From the NCBI GenBank assembly GCA_041687475.1, contig JAWLBW010000027.1:1-24174 (forward strand): a DNA stretch of 24,174 nt, written 5' to 3'. A program made the position numbers and the translations under genes. The number at the start of each line of letters is the position of its first letter. Position 1 is the first letter of the stretch. The notes beneath the pieces were generated by a model that was not told where the DNA came from, did not search any database, and saw nothing but the letters and a program-made list of their open reading frames with translations. This DNA comes from JAWLBW01 sp041687475 (GTDB lineage Bacteria; J088; JAWLBW01). Shown piece by piece: positions 1 through 7,557 of this stretch.

Positions 1-97
1 CTGCAATCGGGCTCCGGGGGCAAGACGCGACGAGTCATTCCGATACCCGGTCGAGCCTTCAGCCGACAGGCGTTCCCGGGGTCGAGCCGTCGAATGG

Positions 98-103
98 TAG
101 AAT
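98..103 (+). promoter_or_regulatory. Putative -10 hexamer for the methyltransferase gene
   Basis: TAGAAT matches the sigma-70 -10 consensus at five of six positions and has the GG-TA-N-AAT-G context of other -10 candidates in this window. It lies 27 bases before the start codon. No convincing -35 hexamer sits 16-18 bases upstream, so this is tentative. Confidence 0.35.
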
Positions 104-130
104 GGTATCACCGACTGCAATGGGTGCCTC

Positions 131-1057
131 ATGGTGAATATCAGAAAGTGGACGTTCGACTTGCCGCTCGATCAGGTGCAACGCGAAATTGCCGCAGAGG
201 TGCTTGCGCGCGAGGGAGCGCCGTTCGACCCCACCGATCGCGAAGAATTCGCCCTTCGCGTAGGGCGCGTCTGGGGGCTGTACCAGGCCCGCCTGGCGCA
301 ACCCATTCTCTCGCAGCCACGCCTTGCGCGCCTGGGGCACCGGGTCGACCGGCTCATTTACGAGCGGAAGCACGATGAATATGTCGATGACGGACACATC
401 GACGAACGGCAACGACGGCGCATGATGCGGGGGCTCGATAGGCTCAACCGGGCGGCACTGGCCTACCGCTGGTTTGCCCGGGCTCTCGATGGGTTTCTGC
501 GCGATCTGCCCGATGGCGAGGTTTCCATTCTCGATATCGGCAGCGGGCACGGGGCCTTCCTGGTGCAGCTTGCGAAGCGAAGGAAGCAGCTGTCGCGACC
601 GGTTCGTCTCGTCGGTAGCGACATATCTCCGGCCTATGTCGAACAGGCCCGCAAAGCCGCGCGACAGGCGGGGGTCGACGTCGAGTTTCGCCCGCTTGAC
701 GCACTCGAGCTCGACAGGCTCGACGAACGTTTCGACGTCATTACTTCGACCCAGACCCTGCATCACTTCGAACCCCCGTTGCTTGCGGGCATTCTGGCCT
801 CGGCCGTTCGAAACGCCCGGCGGGGCGTGGTCTTTCTCGACGATCGCCGGTCGCCCATGGTGCTGGCCGGCGCCGTGGTGGGTACGGTTCTGGTTTCGCG
901 CAATCCACGTCTGGTTCACGACGGGTTCTACTCGGTGCGCCGCATGTACAGTCCGGCCGAGTTCGAGCTGCTGGCCAGGTGCGCGCCGGGGGGAGAAAAG
1001 CTCGGCGCCACCAATATGGGCTATGCTCTCGTACAGCTCACGGGGCGCACGGGGTAA
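131..1057 (+). CDS. Class I SAM-dependent methyltransferase
   Basis: The 308-residue product has a Rossmann-type methyltransferase core. The glycine-rich SAM-binding motif I (LDIGSGHG) is at about residues 134-141, the acidic motif II residue (D164 in GSDIS) follows, and the motif IV region reads STQTLHHFEPP. Residues 1-120 are a charged helical extension with no motif I recognise. The family transfers a methyl group from S-adenosylmethionine, but the acceptor cannot be read from sequence. ATG at 131 is the first ATG after an in-frame TAG at 98; no good Shine-Dalgarno is visible. The gene is monocistronic within the window and converges on the next gene, with which it shares a hairpin at the stop codons. 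The class I fold is confident; the substrate is unknown. Confidence 0.85.
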   Translation: MVNIRKWTFDLPLDQVQREIAAEVLAREGAPFDPTDREEFALRVGRVWGLYQARLAQPILSQPRLARLGHRVDRLIYERKHDEYVDDGHIDERQRRRMMRGLDRLNRAALAYRWFARALDGFLRDLPDGEVSILDIGSGHGAFLVQLAKRRKQLSRPVRLVGSDISPAYVEQARKAARQAGVDVEFRPLDALELDRLDERFDVITSTQTLHHFEPPLLAGILASAVRNARRGVVFLDDRRSPMVLAGAVVGTVLVSRNPRLVHDGFYSVRRMYSPAEFELLARCAPGGEKLGATNMGYALVQLTGRTG

Positions 1058-1074
1058 AAAGCGTCAGCGCTTTT
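1056..1074. terminator. Bidirectional intrinsic terminator overlapping two stop codons
   Basis: AAAAGCG-TCAG-CGCTTTT is a perfect 7-bp inverted repeat with a 4-base loop, preceded by one further A. Its A-tract includes the methyltransferase TAA (1055-1057) and its loop includes the TGA of the opposing gene (1064-1066). Transcripts from either side would end in a short hairpin with a U run. The stem has only three G:C pairs, so strength is uncertain. Confidence 0.55.
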
Positions 1075-1432
1075 CGCGGAAGGCGCATTCCAGCATGACT
1101 TCGCCGGACACGTGATTGACCTGTTGCGAGACCAGCTGGTACTGCCCGCCCAGGCCCACACGCGCCTCGGAAAGTCGATCGAGTTCGACACGGCAGCGCT
1201 CGCCCAGTTCGGTGACCGTTTGGGTGGTAATGCCCTGATCGTAGAGTACGAGGGCGTGACTGTGGGCCCGACCTTGTTCCGGCTCGTCGGCCACCCGGTC
1301 GTATACATGGGTGCCGGCCTGAACGGCGTCGGAAATCATGAATTCAGGAAGCTTGAATGTGCAGCAGGCGGTGGCGCCCAGAGCGGTGGGCACCAACAGC
1401 GACCCCAGCATCAACCAACGATGAACGCGCAT
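1064..1432 (-). CDS. Small exported protein, possible lipoprotein, unknown function
   Basis: The 122-residue product begins with a short basic segment and a hydrophobic stretch (residues 6-22) ending ALGATACC. This may be signal peptidase II cleavage before C23, although alanine at -3 is a poor lipobox; signal peptidase I cleavage is the alternative. The mature part is about 100 residues, soluble-looking, with Cys residues near its N-terminus, middle and C-terminus, and I recognise no domain. ATG at 1432 is supported by a Shine-Dalgarno GGAGAG eight bases upstream and a promoter candidate at 1462-1490. The gene converges on the methyltransferase and is probably transcribed alone. The reading frame is well supported; the function is unknown. 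Confidence 0.7.
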   Translation of the reverse strand: MRVHRWLMLGSLLVPTALGATACCTFKLPEFMISDAVQAGTHVYDRVADEPEQGRAHSHALVLYDQGITTQTVTELGERCRVELDRLSEARVGLGGQYQLVSQQVNHVSGEVMLECAFREKR

Positions 1433-1461
1433 GCCGATATCTCTCCGGTGTGCAGTGGTAT

Positions 1462-1490
1462 ATCATAGCACCCGTTCTTGCGGGGGTGAA
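1462..1490 (-). promoter_or_regulatory. Putative sigma-70 promoter of the small exported protein gene
   Basis: On the minus strand the -35 hexamer TTCACC (1485-1490) is followed after 17 bases by the -10 hexamer TATGAT (1462-1467, five of six matches). The predicted leader is about 25 bases and contains the GGAGAG ribosome-binding site. A C/G-rich imperfect inverted repeat (about 1469-1488) occupies the spacer and could be an operator or the terminator of the upstream metallophosphoesterase gene. Confidence 0.5.
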
Positions 1491-1559
1491 GAGAAATCGC
1501 CCGGAAATTTCGCGCAGAGCGCACCGTAGGTGAAGCAGATGCGCACAGCCGGCGTCGCG

Positions 1560-2243
1560 TCAGGAAACCGAGAATTTGTTTTTCTTGTCGAGGGCCAGTT
1601 CCTTTTCCAGCTTGACCTCCTTGTCGAGGCCGTAGATACGCAGGACGGGAACTTCGTCGCCAGCGTCAAGCAGGGCGAAGGTAGGTTCGCGGCCCTTCTC
1701 GACGGCCTTCATCAGGTGACCGGGATTGATGAACCACCGATGACCCACCTTGTCGACCTGGTACAGGTGCGAGCCGCCGTAGCAGATAATGTGGGCGGTT
1801 GCGATGTCTTCCTTCTTCATTTCCTTGACATTGTGCACGAGCGCAATCAGTCGGTCGCCGAGCATTTCGTAATCGATATGCCCCTGCGCACCGGTGGCGT
1901 AGGCGTCGTCGCCGTGGCCGGGCACGCGCACGATCATGCGGCGCAGGTTACTGACTTCGTCGCCTTCGGCCTTGAGAACCGTGCGCGTTGCCAGGTCAAG
2001 GGTCGTGGTGAGGGCTTCGGCAAGATCGGAAAAGAAGTCGGTGTTGTCGCCGACGTCTTCGCCGCTTTTCCCCTTCCGGTGGCGCTGGAGATCGCGCTTC
2101 AACGCCAGCAGGTCGTCGACGTCGCGGAAGTCGTGCCCGAGGTGAAAGATGCGCTTAACACCCTTCTCCTGCACGAGGTAGTCTACCGCGTCGACGAGGC
2201 CGCCGAGATTGCCGTGCGAATCGCTGATGATTCCAATACGCAT
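1560..2243 (-). CDS. YfcE/MJ0936-like metallophosphoesterase with altered metal motifs
   Basis: The 227-residue product starts like YfcE-type calcineurin phosphoesterases, with motif I SDSHG (D8, H10), then HLGHD (34-38), GHGDD (109-113), LVH (135-137), GGSH (156-159) and a closing INPG. These align with the usual D-x-H, GD, GN-x-D, H and GHTH metal-binding motifs. The Asn of GN-x-D is His here, and the first His of GHTH is Gly. An extra segment of about 45 residues (roughly 51-98) makes the protein longer than the usual 160-180 residues. The family hydrolyses phosphodiesters with two metal ions; whether this member does is doubtful. The start at 2243 is chosen because a longer frame to 2306 would run through the promoter at 2277-2306. 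An AGGGGG sequence lies 11 bases upstream of the ATG. Confidence 0.8.
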   Translation of the reverse strand: MRIGIISDSHGNLGGLVDAVDYLVQEKGVKRIFHLGHDFRDVDDLLALKRDLQRHRKGKSGEDVGDNTDFFSDLAEALTTTLDLATRTVLKAEGDEVSNLRRMIVRVPGHGDDAYATGAQGHIDYEMLGDRLIALVHNVKEMKKEDIATAHIICYGGSHLYQVDKVGHRWFINPGHLMKAVEKGREPTFALLDAGDEVPVLRIYGLDKEVKLEKELALDKKNKFSVS

Positions 2244-2276
2244 GGAACCGGTTACCCCCTGGGAAAAACAAGCAAC

Positions 2277-2306
2277 AGTATATAGCGTCAGGTCGCAAAG
2301 CGTCAA
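2277..2306 (-). promoter_or_regulatory. Sigma-70 promoter of the metallophosphoesterase gene
   Basis: The minus strand reads TTGACG (2301-2306), an 18-base spacer, then TATACT (2277-2282); an overlapping TATATA gives a 16-base spacer. Both hexamers match consensus at five of six positions, the best promoter in the window. The predicted leader is about 25 bases. The gene can therefore be transcribed independently of radA. Confidence 0.7.
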
Positions 2307-2313
2307 CCAGGTA

Positions 2314-2326
2314 GCCCCATCGGGGC
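2314..2326 (-). terminator. Short hairpin after radA
   Basis: GCCCC-ATC-GGGGC forms a 5-bp all-G:C stem 15 bases past the radA stop codon and just upstream of the next promoter. There is no U run, so it is either a weak terminator or an mRNA 3' end-stabilising hairpin. Confidence 0.3.
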
Positions 2327-2341
2327 AGAACCCGGCCGGAG

Positions 2342-3730
2342 TCAGAGCATTTCTTCAAGCCTGCTCTTGCCCCCCGGGGCGCGCGGGAAGCGATCGAGCA
2401 GCTCGTCGACATTGGCGACGCCGATGAGTTCGACCGGGCTGGCCTTTTCCAACCGGCGCACGTTTACTTCGGGCACCACCGCGCTGCGGAAGCCCAGCTT
2501 GTGGGCTTCGTGAAGCCTTTGCTCAATCTGCGAAACGCCACGCACCTCGCCGGTCAGTCCCAGTTCGCCGACGACGATGCAATGCGCATCGACCGGTTCG
2601 TCGCGGAACGACGAGGCAATGGCCAGCGCAACCGCCAGGTCCGATGCCGGCTCGTCGAGGCGTACCCCGCCCGCCACATTGACGAAAATATCCTGGCCCA
2701 CGAGCTGCAGACCGGCCTTCTTCTCGAGCACGGCCGCAAGCAGGTTTACCCGGTTGGTGTCGAACCCCATGGTGGTTCGGCGGGCATTGCCGTAAATGGC
2801 CGGACTCACCAGGGCCTGCACTTCGACCAGAATGGGCCGCGTTCCCTCAAGGCTGGGGGTCACGACCGAACCGGCAGCCCCCCGCGGTCGCTCGGCCAGA
2901 AACAATTCGCTGGGATTTTCGACGGGTCGAAGACCGGTTTCCTTCATCTCGAAGACGCCGATTTCGTTGGTTCCACCAAAGCGGTTCTTGATGGCGCGCA
3001 GAATGCGGAAGGGGTGACCGCGATCACCCTCGAAGTAAAGAACGGTGTCGACCATGTGCTCGAGCACGCGCGGGCCTGCCAGCGTGCCTTCCTTCGTCAC
3101 GTGCCCGATGAGAAAGAGGGCGCAGCCCTGCAGCTTGACGAATTCGAGCAGTCGCGCGGTGACCTCGCGAATCTGGCCTACCGAGCCCGGCGCGCTCGGA
3201 AGTTCTTCACTGTAGAGCGTCTGAATCGAATCTATGCACACAAAGGCAGGCCGCTCTTCGCGCAGGACCTGGAGCACGGCGTCGAGGTTGGTTTCGGCCA
3301 GCACCGAAACCATGCGGTCGAGCGTACCCAGGCGTTCGGCGCGCAGGCGTACCTGCTGAGACGATTCTTCGCCGGTCACGTACAGGGCAGGACCCTGCTT
3401 CGACATACCGGTCAGGGCCTGCATCAGCAGCGTCGACTTGCCGATGCCGGGGTCGCCGCCGACCAGAATGACCGAGCCGGGAACCACGCCGCCCCCCAGA
3501 ATCCGGTCAAACTCGGCTATGCCGGCCAATGCCCGCTTGCCCGCCGAGGCTTCGATGTCGGGCAGGGGAACCGCTTTCGCCGCTTTGCGGGCGCCCGTGG
3601 CGGCGCTCGATTTCTCGCGAACCTCTTCGACGAAGGTATTCCAGGCGCTGCACGAGGGGCACTTGCCCTGCCATTTGGGCGACTGCTGCCCGCACTGCTG
3701 ACAGATGTAGACGATTGACTTCTTTGCCAT
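2342..3730 (-). CDS. radA: DNA repair protein RadA (Sms), branch-migration ATPase
   Basis: The 462-residue product has full RadA architecture and normal length. An N-terminal four-cysteine zinc finger (C10, C13, C24, C27) is followed by the RecA-like ATPase with Walker A GGDPGIGKST (K98), a Walker B-like region near residues 163-169 (AFVCIDS) and the RadA-specific KNRFG motif (248-252). A Lon protease-like C-terminal domain follows. RadA drives branch migration of recombination intermediates and unwinds D-loops in the cytoplasm; this is established for the family. ATG at 3730 is the natural start, giving the usual MAKK. A TACAAT hexamer ends eight bases upstream and no Shine-Dalgarno is present, suggesting a leaderless mRNA. 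The downstream metallophosphoesterase has its own promoter. Confidence 0.97.
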   Translation of the reverse strand: MAKKSIVYICQQCGQQSPKWQGKCPSCSAWNTFVEEVREKSSAATGARKAAKAVPLPDIEASAGKRALAGIAEFDRILGGGVVPGSVILVGGDPGIGKSTLLMQALTGMSKQGPALYVTGEESSQQVRLRAERLGTLDRMVSVLAETNLDAVLQVLREERPAFVCIDSIQTLYSEELPSAPGSVGQIREVTARLLEFVKLQGCALFLIGHVTKEGTLAGPRVLEHMVDTVLYFEGDRGHPFRILRAIKNRFGGTNEIGVFEMKETGLRPVENPSELFLAERPRGAAGSVVTPSLEGTRPILVEVQALVSPAIYGNARRTTMGFDTNRVNLLAAVLEKKAGLQLVGQDIFVNVAGGVRLDEPASDLAVALAIASSFRDEPVDAHCIVVGELGLTGEVRGVSQIEQRLHEAHKLGFRSAVVPEVNVRRLEKASPVELIGVANVDELLDRFPRAPGGKSRLEEML

Positions 3731-3738
3731 GGGGGTCC

Positions 3739-3744
3739 ATTGTA
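3739..3744 (-). promoter_or_regulatory. Putative -10 hexamer of radA, leaderless arrangement
   Basis: TACAAT on the minus strand matches the -10 consensus at five of six positions. Only eight bases separate it from the radA ATG, so transcription would start at or next to the start codon. No good -35 hexamer is visible 16-18 bases upstream. Confidence 0.45.
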
Positions 3745-3780
3745 CCCTGTCTGGGCCTCGGGTGCGCCATGGCCGCTTTG

Positions 3781-3805
3781 TTCGGACCCCTGAAGGGACT
3801 CCGAA
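3781..3805. other. Imperfect hairpin between the DUF4105 gene and radA
   Basis: TTCGGA (3781-3786) pairs with TCCGAA (3800-3805), and inside it CCC (3788-3790) pairs with GGG (3795-3797). It lies about 64 bases beyond the DUF4105 stop codon and 50 bases before radA. It may end the envelope-cluster transcript, but no U run follows on the minus strand. Confidence 0.35.
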
Positions 3806-3868
3806 ACGCCGAAAATGCTGACGCTCGCAGCCGTCCGCCGGCCGTAAGTCGAGCCGTATAAGGAGGCC

Positions 3869-6688
3869 TTACTCGAGCCGCAGGCCGATACGCAGGCGAA
3901 ATGTATCGAGGCGAGCTGCCCCTGTCATGAGAGAAGGCTGCCGACACCACTCGCCGGTCAACAGAAGCACGCCGCCGACGTGTTGCCGCATGCCGAAATC
4001 GGCTTCGTTCCAGAGGGGCAAATGCCCTTCGGCCTGCGCCGACCACTCGACTCCATGGCCAAGCCATCGGTCGACCAGCGGGGCCGCTTCTACCCGTGTC
4101 GACAGCGCGTGCTGCAGGGTGCCGAGGGAGGGCAGGGCAAGCCGTGCCTCCAGAGCGACGGGCAGTGCGGCCAGGTGCGCCTCGCCGTCGCTCAGCCTGT
4201 AGTAACCCGAATAGCGTAGCCCCACCGAAGCCAGAACATGATCGGCATAGTCGTTACGGGCGAAAAGGGGCACCAGAACCGCCCCGCCCAGATCGTGGCG
4301 GAATGCGAGGTCGCGTGCCTGGCTGCGGGCAATGTCGCCGTAGGCTTCCCAACCGACCAGCCGTGTCCACGGTTCGTGTTCGTCGAGCGCGTGACGGAGG
4401 GTACGGTAGCCCGCCACGCGCGATTGTCCCTCGCCGAGTACGGTCCCGCGCGAGGTACGCACGAAGATCGTCGAACTGCGCAGGAAGGTAAACGAAGCGT
4501 TGCCGGGGAAGCCGTGACGACGTTGATCGCCGATGCGTTCATCGAAAACGGCGCCGCCGAACGAGAAGCCCGGCGTGAGCTCGCCGGCAGTGTCGCCCTG
4601 TAGAATCATGCCGATTTCAAAGTTGTCGATGCCGGCGTGAGGCCCGGAGGCATGGTAGTCGGCGGTGTCACGGTCGAGAAGTCGTTGCCGCGAAAGGTTC
4701 TGGTCCGGTACGGCGACCTCCGTGAGCGTGACCTGCATTTGCTGCAGCAGTCGCAGGTTTGCCGATATGCGGGTGACGTGTTGTTTCGCGAACAGGTGCG
4801 CATGCCTGTCGATGTGGCGATGCAATTCCTGATTGCCGGATGAGGAAGTAAAGAGGCGGTGAAAGAGTTTCCGTTGTCGAAGGTCGCTTTCGTCACGCCT
4901 GATGTGGGCATGAATGCGAAGGTAGAAGACGAGCAGGGCGACGTGCTCGGAATCGTAGGTTGCGGTTTGCGCGATCGCGTCGGCCAGGTCGCGGTAGGCG
5001 GTCATTCGCGTTGTGGCCTCGCCCGCATCGAGCTGTCTCAGAAGAGTGTCGACTTCACCGGGTGCCACGACTTTACCGACAAGCAAGGCGCGCTTTTCTC
5101 CCAGTTGGCGGTGCAGGCGGTGAAGCCTTCGGCGACGATCGCGTTCGGCCCGTTTTTCCTCGTTCAGGTTTTCCTCTGCCGAAAGCCAGGCCTCAATGCG
5201 CATGCTTTCGCGAAGCAATTGCCCGGCAATGCTGGGGTCAGCCTCGGCAGCCAGCTCCGAAAGTTCGCCGTACCCCTCGGCGCGAACGGCCGAACGTCGG
5301 CTGTGCATTTTTGCGACGGCTCTATCGAAACGCGGCCGTTCCTGCGGTTTGTCCGTCGCAACTTTGCTTCGCATGGCCGCGAGTACTTCATCGCGCAGGG
5401 CGTGTGCGGCCGCCGCTTCCGACTGCAGGCTCAGTATGGTGTCAGGATTGCGCTCGACCAGTGGGCCTCCGTCGTACGCCCGGGCGAAGGCGAGTCCGTC
5501 GAGAATGCCTGTTGGCCCCGAACCGAAGACTTCGGGATATACAATCCTGCGCTCTGCGGGCAAGACGCCGTTCAGAAGGTCGATGGTGAGGCTGGCGCAA
5601 TTGTCGGAGAAGAAGTAGTAACGGTAGGCTGCATGCCGCCGCGCAGTCCACACCCGCGCGAGCAGTTCTTCGGTCTCTTCGGGCGAAAGACGTAAGCTGA
5701 ACCGCGTAAGATCTCGTCGTTCGTCGACCGCATATTCGTGGTACACCTTCAGAAATGGCATCTCGTTGAGATAGGCCCGGTAGGCGCCGAACACGCCCTT
5801 CACCGCATAGAGCGAGTCTTCGGCCAGGGGAATGCGGGTTTCGGCCAGAAAGGCGACGACCCGGCTGTTGATAAGCGGTTCGGGGCCGTCGCCGGTACGC
5901 CACGATACCCGCAAAAAGATGTGCCCGAAAAGCGACCCCAGCGTTTTCGGCGAGGGCGCCGCCATAAGTACTTCTAGTCCGTCGAGCGCCTCGAGCCGCG
6001 CCCACCGCGTGAAGGCCTGACAGGTGGGGAAGCGTTTTTTTACAGGTGGAAGCCACGACGGATTCTGTTCGGCGAGCACCGCCTCGATGAAGCGGCTGTG
6101 GGCGAGATGCGTGCAGCGTCGCGAGCGATCGGCTTGACGCACGTTGGGTTCGGGCACCAGATAGGCGGCCATTGCAGTGGCCAGATCGAGCGCGGGACTG
6201 CGTTTTCCCCGTTCGTCGGCAAAGGCGCTCGGCGATATATTGGCGGGCTTGACCTGCAGCCACGTGTTGCGGTGCCACCCGTTGATGCTGCGCCATTCGT
6301 GACGACGCGACCATTCGTAGCGCATGTCTTCCCGAAGGGCGTAGCCCAGCGCCACCTCGCGTTTGAAGGCAAGTTCGCGCAGCCCCGAGGCAATGAGAAA
6401 CGTATTGCCGTCGACAAGCGCAGAGGCCGACTCGGCAGGTCGGGTGTCGGCGGTTTTCCTGAGACCGGCCGGTTGCGCGCGCCATGTCGGCGGAAGTTGT
6501 GTCAGTACTTCCTGGCTCCAGCGCAGCTCTTCTGCAGAGAGGGAGTGCTCGGGAGAGAAAGCCGGCGCAGCCGCCACTTCCGTTGGCGGTACGTCGGCCG
6601 ACGCCGTCGCGGCGTACAGCAGGTAGAGCGCAGCCGACAGCAGAGTGATTGCCGCAGTGCGGCCGAATTCAGAAGTGAGCGAGCGCAT
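3869..6688 (-). CDS. DUF4105 (Lnb-like) envelope protein with barrel-like C-terminus
   Basis: The 939-residue product starts with a signal peptide (about residues 1-31, predicted cleavage after ASA). Residues 230-400 look like the DUF4105/Lnb N-terminal domain: PSPKTLGSLFGHIFL with H256, then YYFFSDNCASL with C364. The Cys/His pair resembles an NlpC/P60-type papain-fold site. Residues 430-680 are charged and helical. Residues 690-939 show short amphipathic strands and many glycines, ending in strands with a terminal LRLE, which suggests an outer-membrane beta-barrel. A role in cleaving or acylating a cell-envelope substrate is inference; no activity is established for this architecture as far as I know. 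The start overlaps the preceding DUF3015-like gene by 20 bases, so translation is probably coupled. This is the last gene of its cluster. Confidence 0.8.
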   Translation of the reverse strand: MRSLTSEFGRTAAITLLSAALYLLYAATASADVPPTEVAAAPAFSPEHSLSAEELRWSQEVLTQLPPTWRAQPAGLRKTADTRPAESASALVDGNTFLIASGLRELAFKREVALGYALREDMRYEWSRRHEWRSINGWHRNTWLQVKPANISPSAFADERGKRSPALDLATAMAAYLVPEPNVRQADRSRRCTHLAHSRFIEAVLAEQNPSWLPPVKKRFPTCQAFTRWARLEALDGLEVLMAAPSPKTLGSLFGHIFLRVSWRTGDGPEPLINSRVVAFLAETRIPLAEDSLYAVKGVFGAYRAYLNEMPFLKVYHEYAVDERRDLTRFSLRLSPEETEELLARVWTARRHAAYRYYFFSDNCASLTIDLLNGVLPAERRIVYPEVFGSGPTGILDGLAFARAYDGGPLVERNPDTILSLQSEAAAAHALRDEVLAAMRSKVATDKPQERPRFDRAVAKMHSRRSAVRAEGYGELSELAAEADPSIAGQLLRESMRIEAWLSAEENLNEEKRAERDRRRRLHRLHRQLGEKRALLVGKVVAPGEVDTLLRQLDAGEATTRMTAYRDLADAIAQTATYDSEHVALLVFYLRIHAHIRRDESDLRQRKLFHRLFTSSSGNQELHRHIDRHAHLFAKQHVTRISANLRLLQQMQVTLTEVAVPDQNLSRQRLLDRDTADYHASGPHAGIDNFEIGMILQGDTAGELTPGFSFGGAVFDERIGDQRRHGFPGNASFTFLRSSTIFVRTSRGTVLGEGQSRVAGYRTLRHALDEHEPWTRLVGWEAYGDIARSQARDLAFRHDLGGAVLVPLFARNDYADHVLASVGLRYSGYYRLSDGEAHLAALPVALEARLALPSLGTLQHALSTRVEAAPLVDRWLGHGVEWSAQAEGHLPLWNEADFGMRQHVGGVLLLTGEWCRQPSLMTGAARLDTFRLRIGLRLE

Positions 6689-7499
6689 GATCGGCGAGGA
6701 ACTTTACTCGCTCGGCAGGCAGGGTGCGTGCGAGCAGACCGTGGAAGGCCGCTGCGAAGTTAGTCGCTCGCTCGACGGAAAGAGTGCCGTCGAGCGCCGC
6801 GAGCATCTCGTTCTGTTCCGACGAACCCGGCAGTTCGCGTTCGACATGGGCACGCTCTTCTGGCAGCAGCCTCAGGTCGTGCAGCCAAGCGTGCAGGAGG
6901 GCGCCCTCGCCGAGCGAAATGTCGCGGGCAACGAGGGCGTGGTTCGTGCGCAGGTAGCTCTCGAGCTCGGCGGCCGCCACCGCGTTGACCGATTCTGCAG
7001 CGGCGGTCGCATAACCACCGGCAACGGAAAGAGCAACCGCGCCTACTGCGATGAGTACGACGACCAAAGTCCGGTTCTGCTTGAAACTCTCGCTTCTGCT
7101 CGTTGCCTCACTCGAGTTGCTGGTGCCTTCGCTGGAGCTGCGGCTGGCGTCGCCTGTGGCGTCACTGGATTGTTGGCTCGAGCCGGTTTCTGACGACTGG
7201 CGCGTGCTTTCGTAGGTGGTGGCTTCGGTCGAAGCCTCGCTGGTGCCCTGCGTCGAGGCTCGGCTCGATTCGTCGGACGAGCCTTGTGAACTTTCGTCGC
7301 TCGAAAGCGAATTACCGCCGTGATCGCTCGCCGAAGAGCCCTGCGTCGTACCTTCGGTGCTTCCTTCGGTGGTTCCCGCCGTTATTTCGTCTGATGAGAT
7401 CGCCGAATTCTGCGCGCGGGCCGGAGCAGGGCGCACGAGTGTGGCTACGATAAGCATTATGGCAAGGCCCTGACCAGGGCGTCTGCTCGGGAAACGCAT
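6669..7499 (-). CDS. Exported Ser/Thr-rich protein with DUF3015-like C-terminus (paralogue 2)
   Basis: The 276-residue product has a signal peptide with a twin-arginine-like n-region and probable cleavage after ARA29. Then comes a low-complexity stretch (30-140) almost wholly of Ser, Thr, Glu, Gly, Asp and Ala, a glycine-containing hydrophobic helix (about 144-166), and a helical C-terminal domain (about 175-276) containing LRTNHALVARDISLGEG. That last block resembles DUF3015 proteins as I remember them; this is a recall-based match. The neighbour at 7558-8448 has the same plan, so the pair arose by tandem duplication. The linker lengths differ and the linkers share little beyond composition. 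The gene has its own promoter-palindrome ending one base before the ATG and overlaps the DUF4105 gene by 20 bases. A surface or periplasmic role is inferred. Confidence 0.75.
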   Translation of the reverse strand: MRFPSRRPGQGLAIMLIVATLVRPAPARAQNSAISSDEITAGTTEGSTEGTTQGSSASDHGGNSLSSDESSQGSSDESSRASTQGTSEASTEATTYESTRQSSETGSSQQSSDATGDASRSSSEGTSNSSEATSRSESFKQNRTLVVVLIAVGAVALSVAGGYATAAAESVNAVAAAELESYLRTNHALVARDISLGEGALLHAWLHDLRLLPEERAHVERELPGSSEQNEMLAALDGTLSVERATNFAAAFHGLLARTLPAERVKFLADHALAHF

Positions 7500-7500
7500 C

Positions 7501-7535
7501 GGCTACATGGTAGCCGCTCAAGCCTCGGCTGTCGA
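7501..7535 (-). promoter_or_regulatory. Promoter with GGCTAC/GTAGCC palindrome before paralogue 2
   Basis: The minus strand has a -35 hexamer TCGACA (7530-7535), a 17-base spacer and a -10-like TACCAT (7507-7512). The -10 lies inside a perfect 6-bp inverted repeat GGCTAC-N3-GTAGCC (7501-7515), which stops one base before the start codon. The spacing predicts a leaderless transcript. The same arrangement precedes the upstream paralogue at 8450-8484. The palindrome could be an operator or a hairpin. Confidence 0.5.
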
Positions 7536-7557
7536 AAGGAAAGCGGGGGGGCGGCTC

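Noticed and set aside
2244..2306. Upstream start for the metallophosphoesterase adding 21 residues
   Set aside because: It would translate through the best promoter in the window; family proteins begin at MRIGIISDSHG.
2501..3718. A 405-codon plus-strand frame opposite radA
   Set aside because: Antisense shadow of a well-conserved gene, with no motif of its own.
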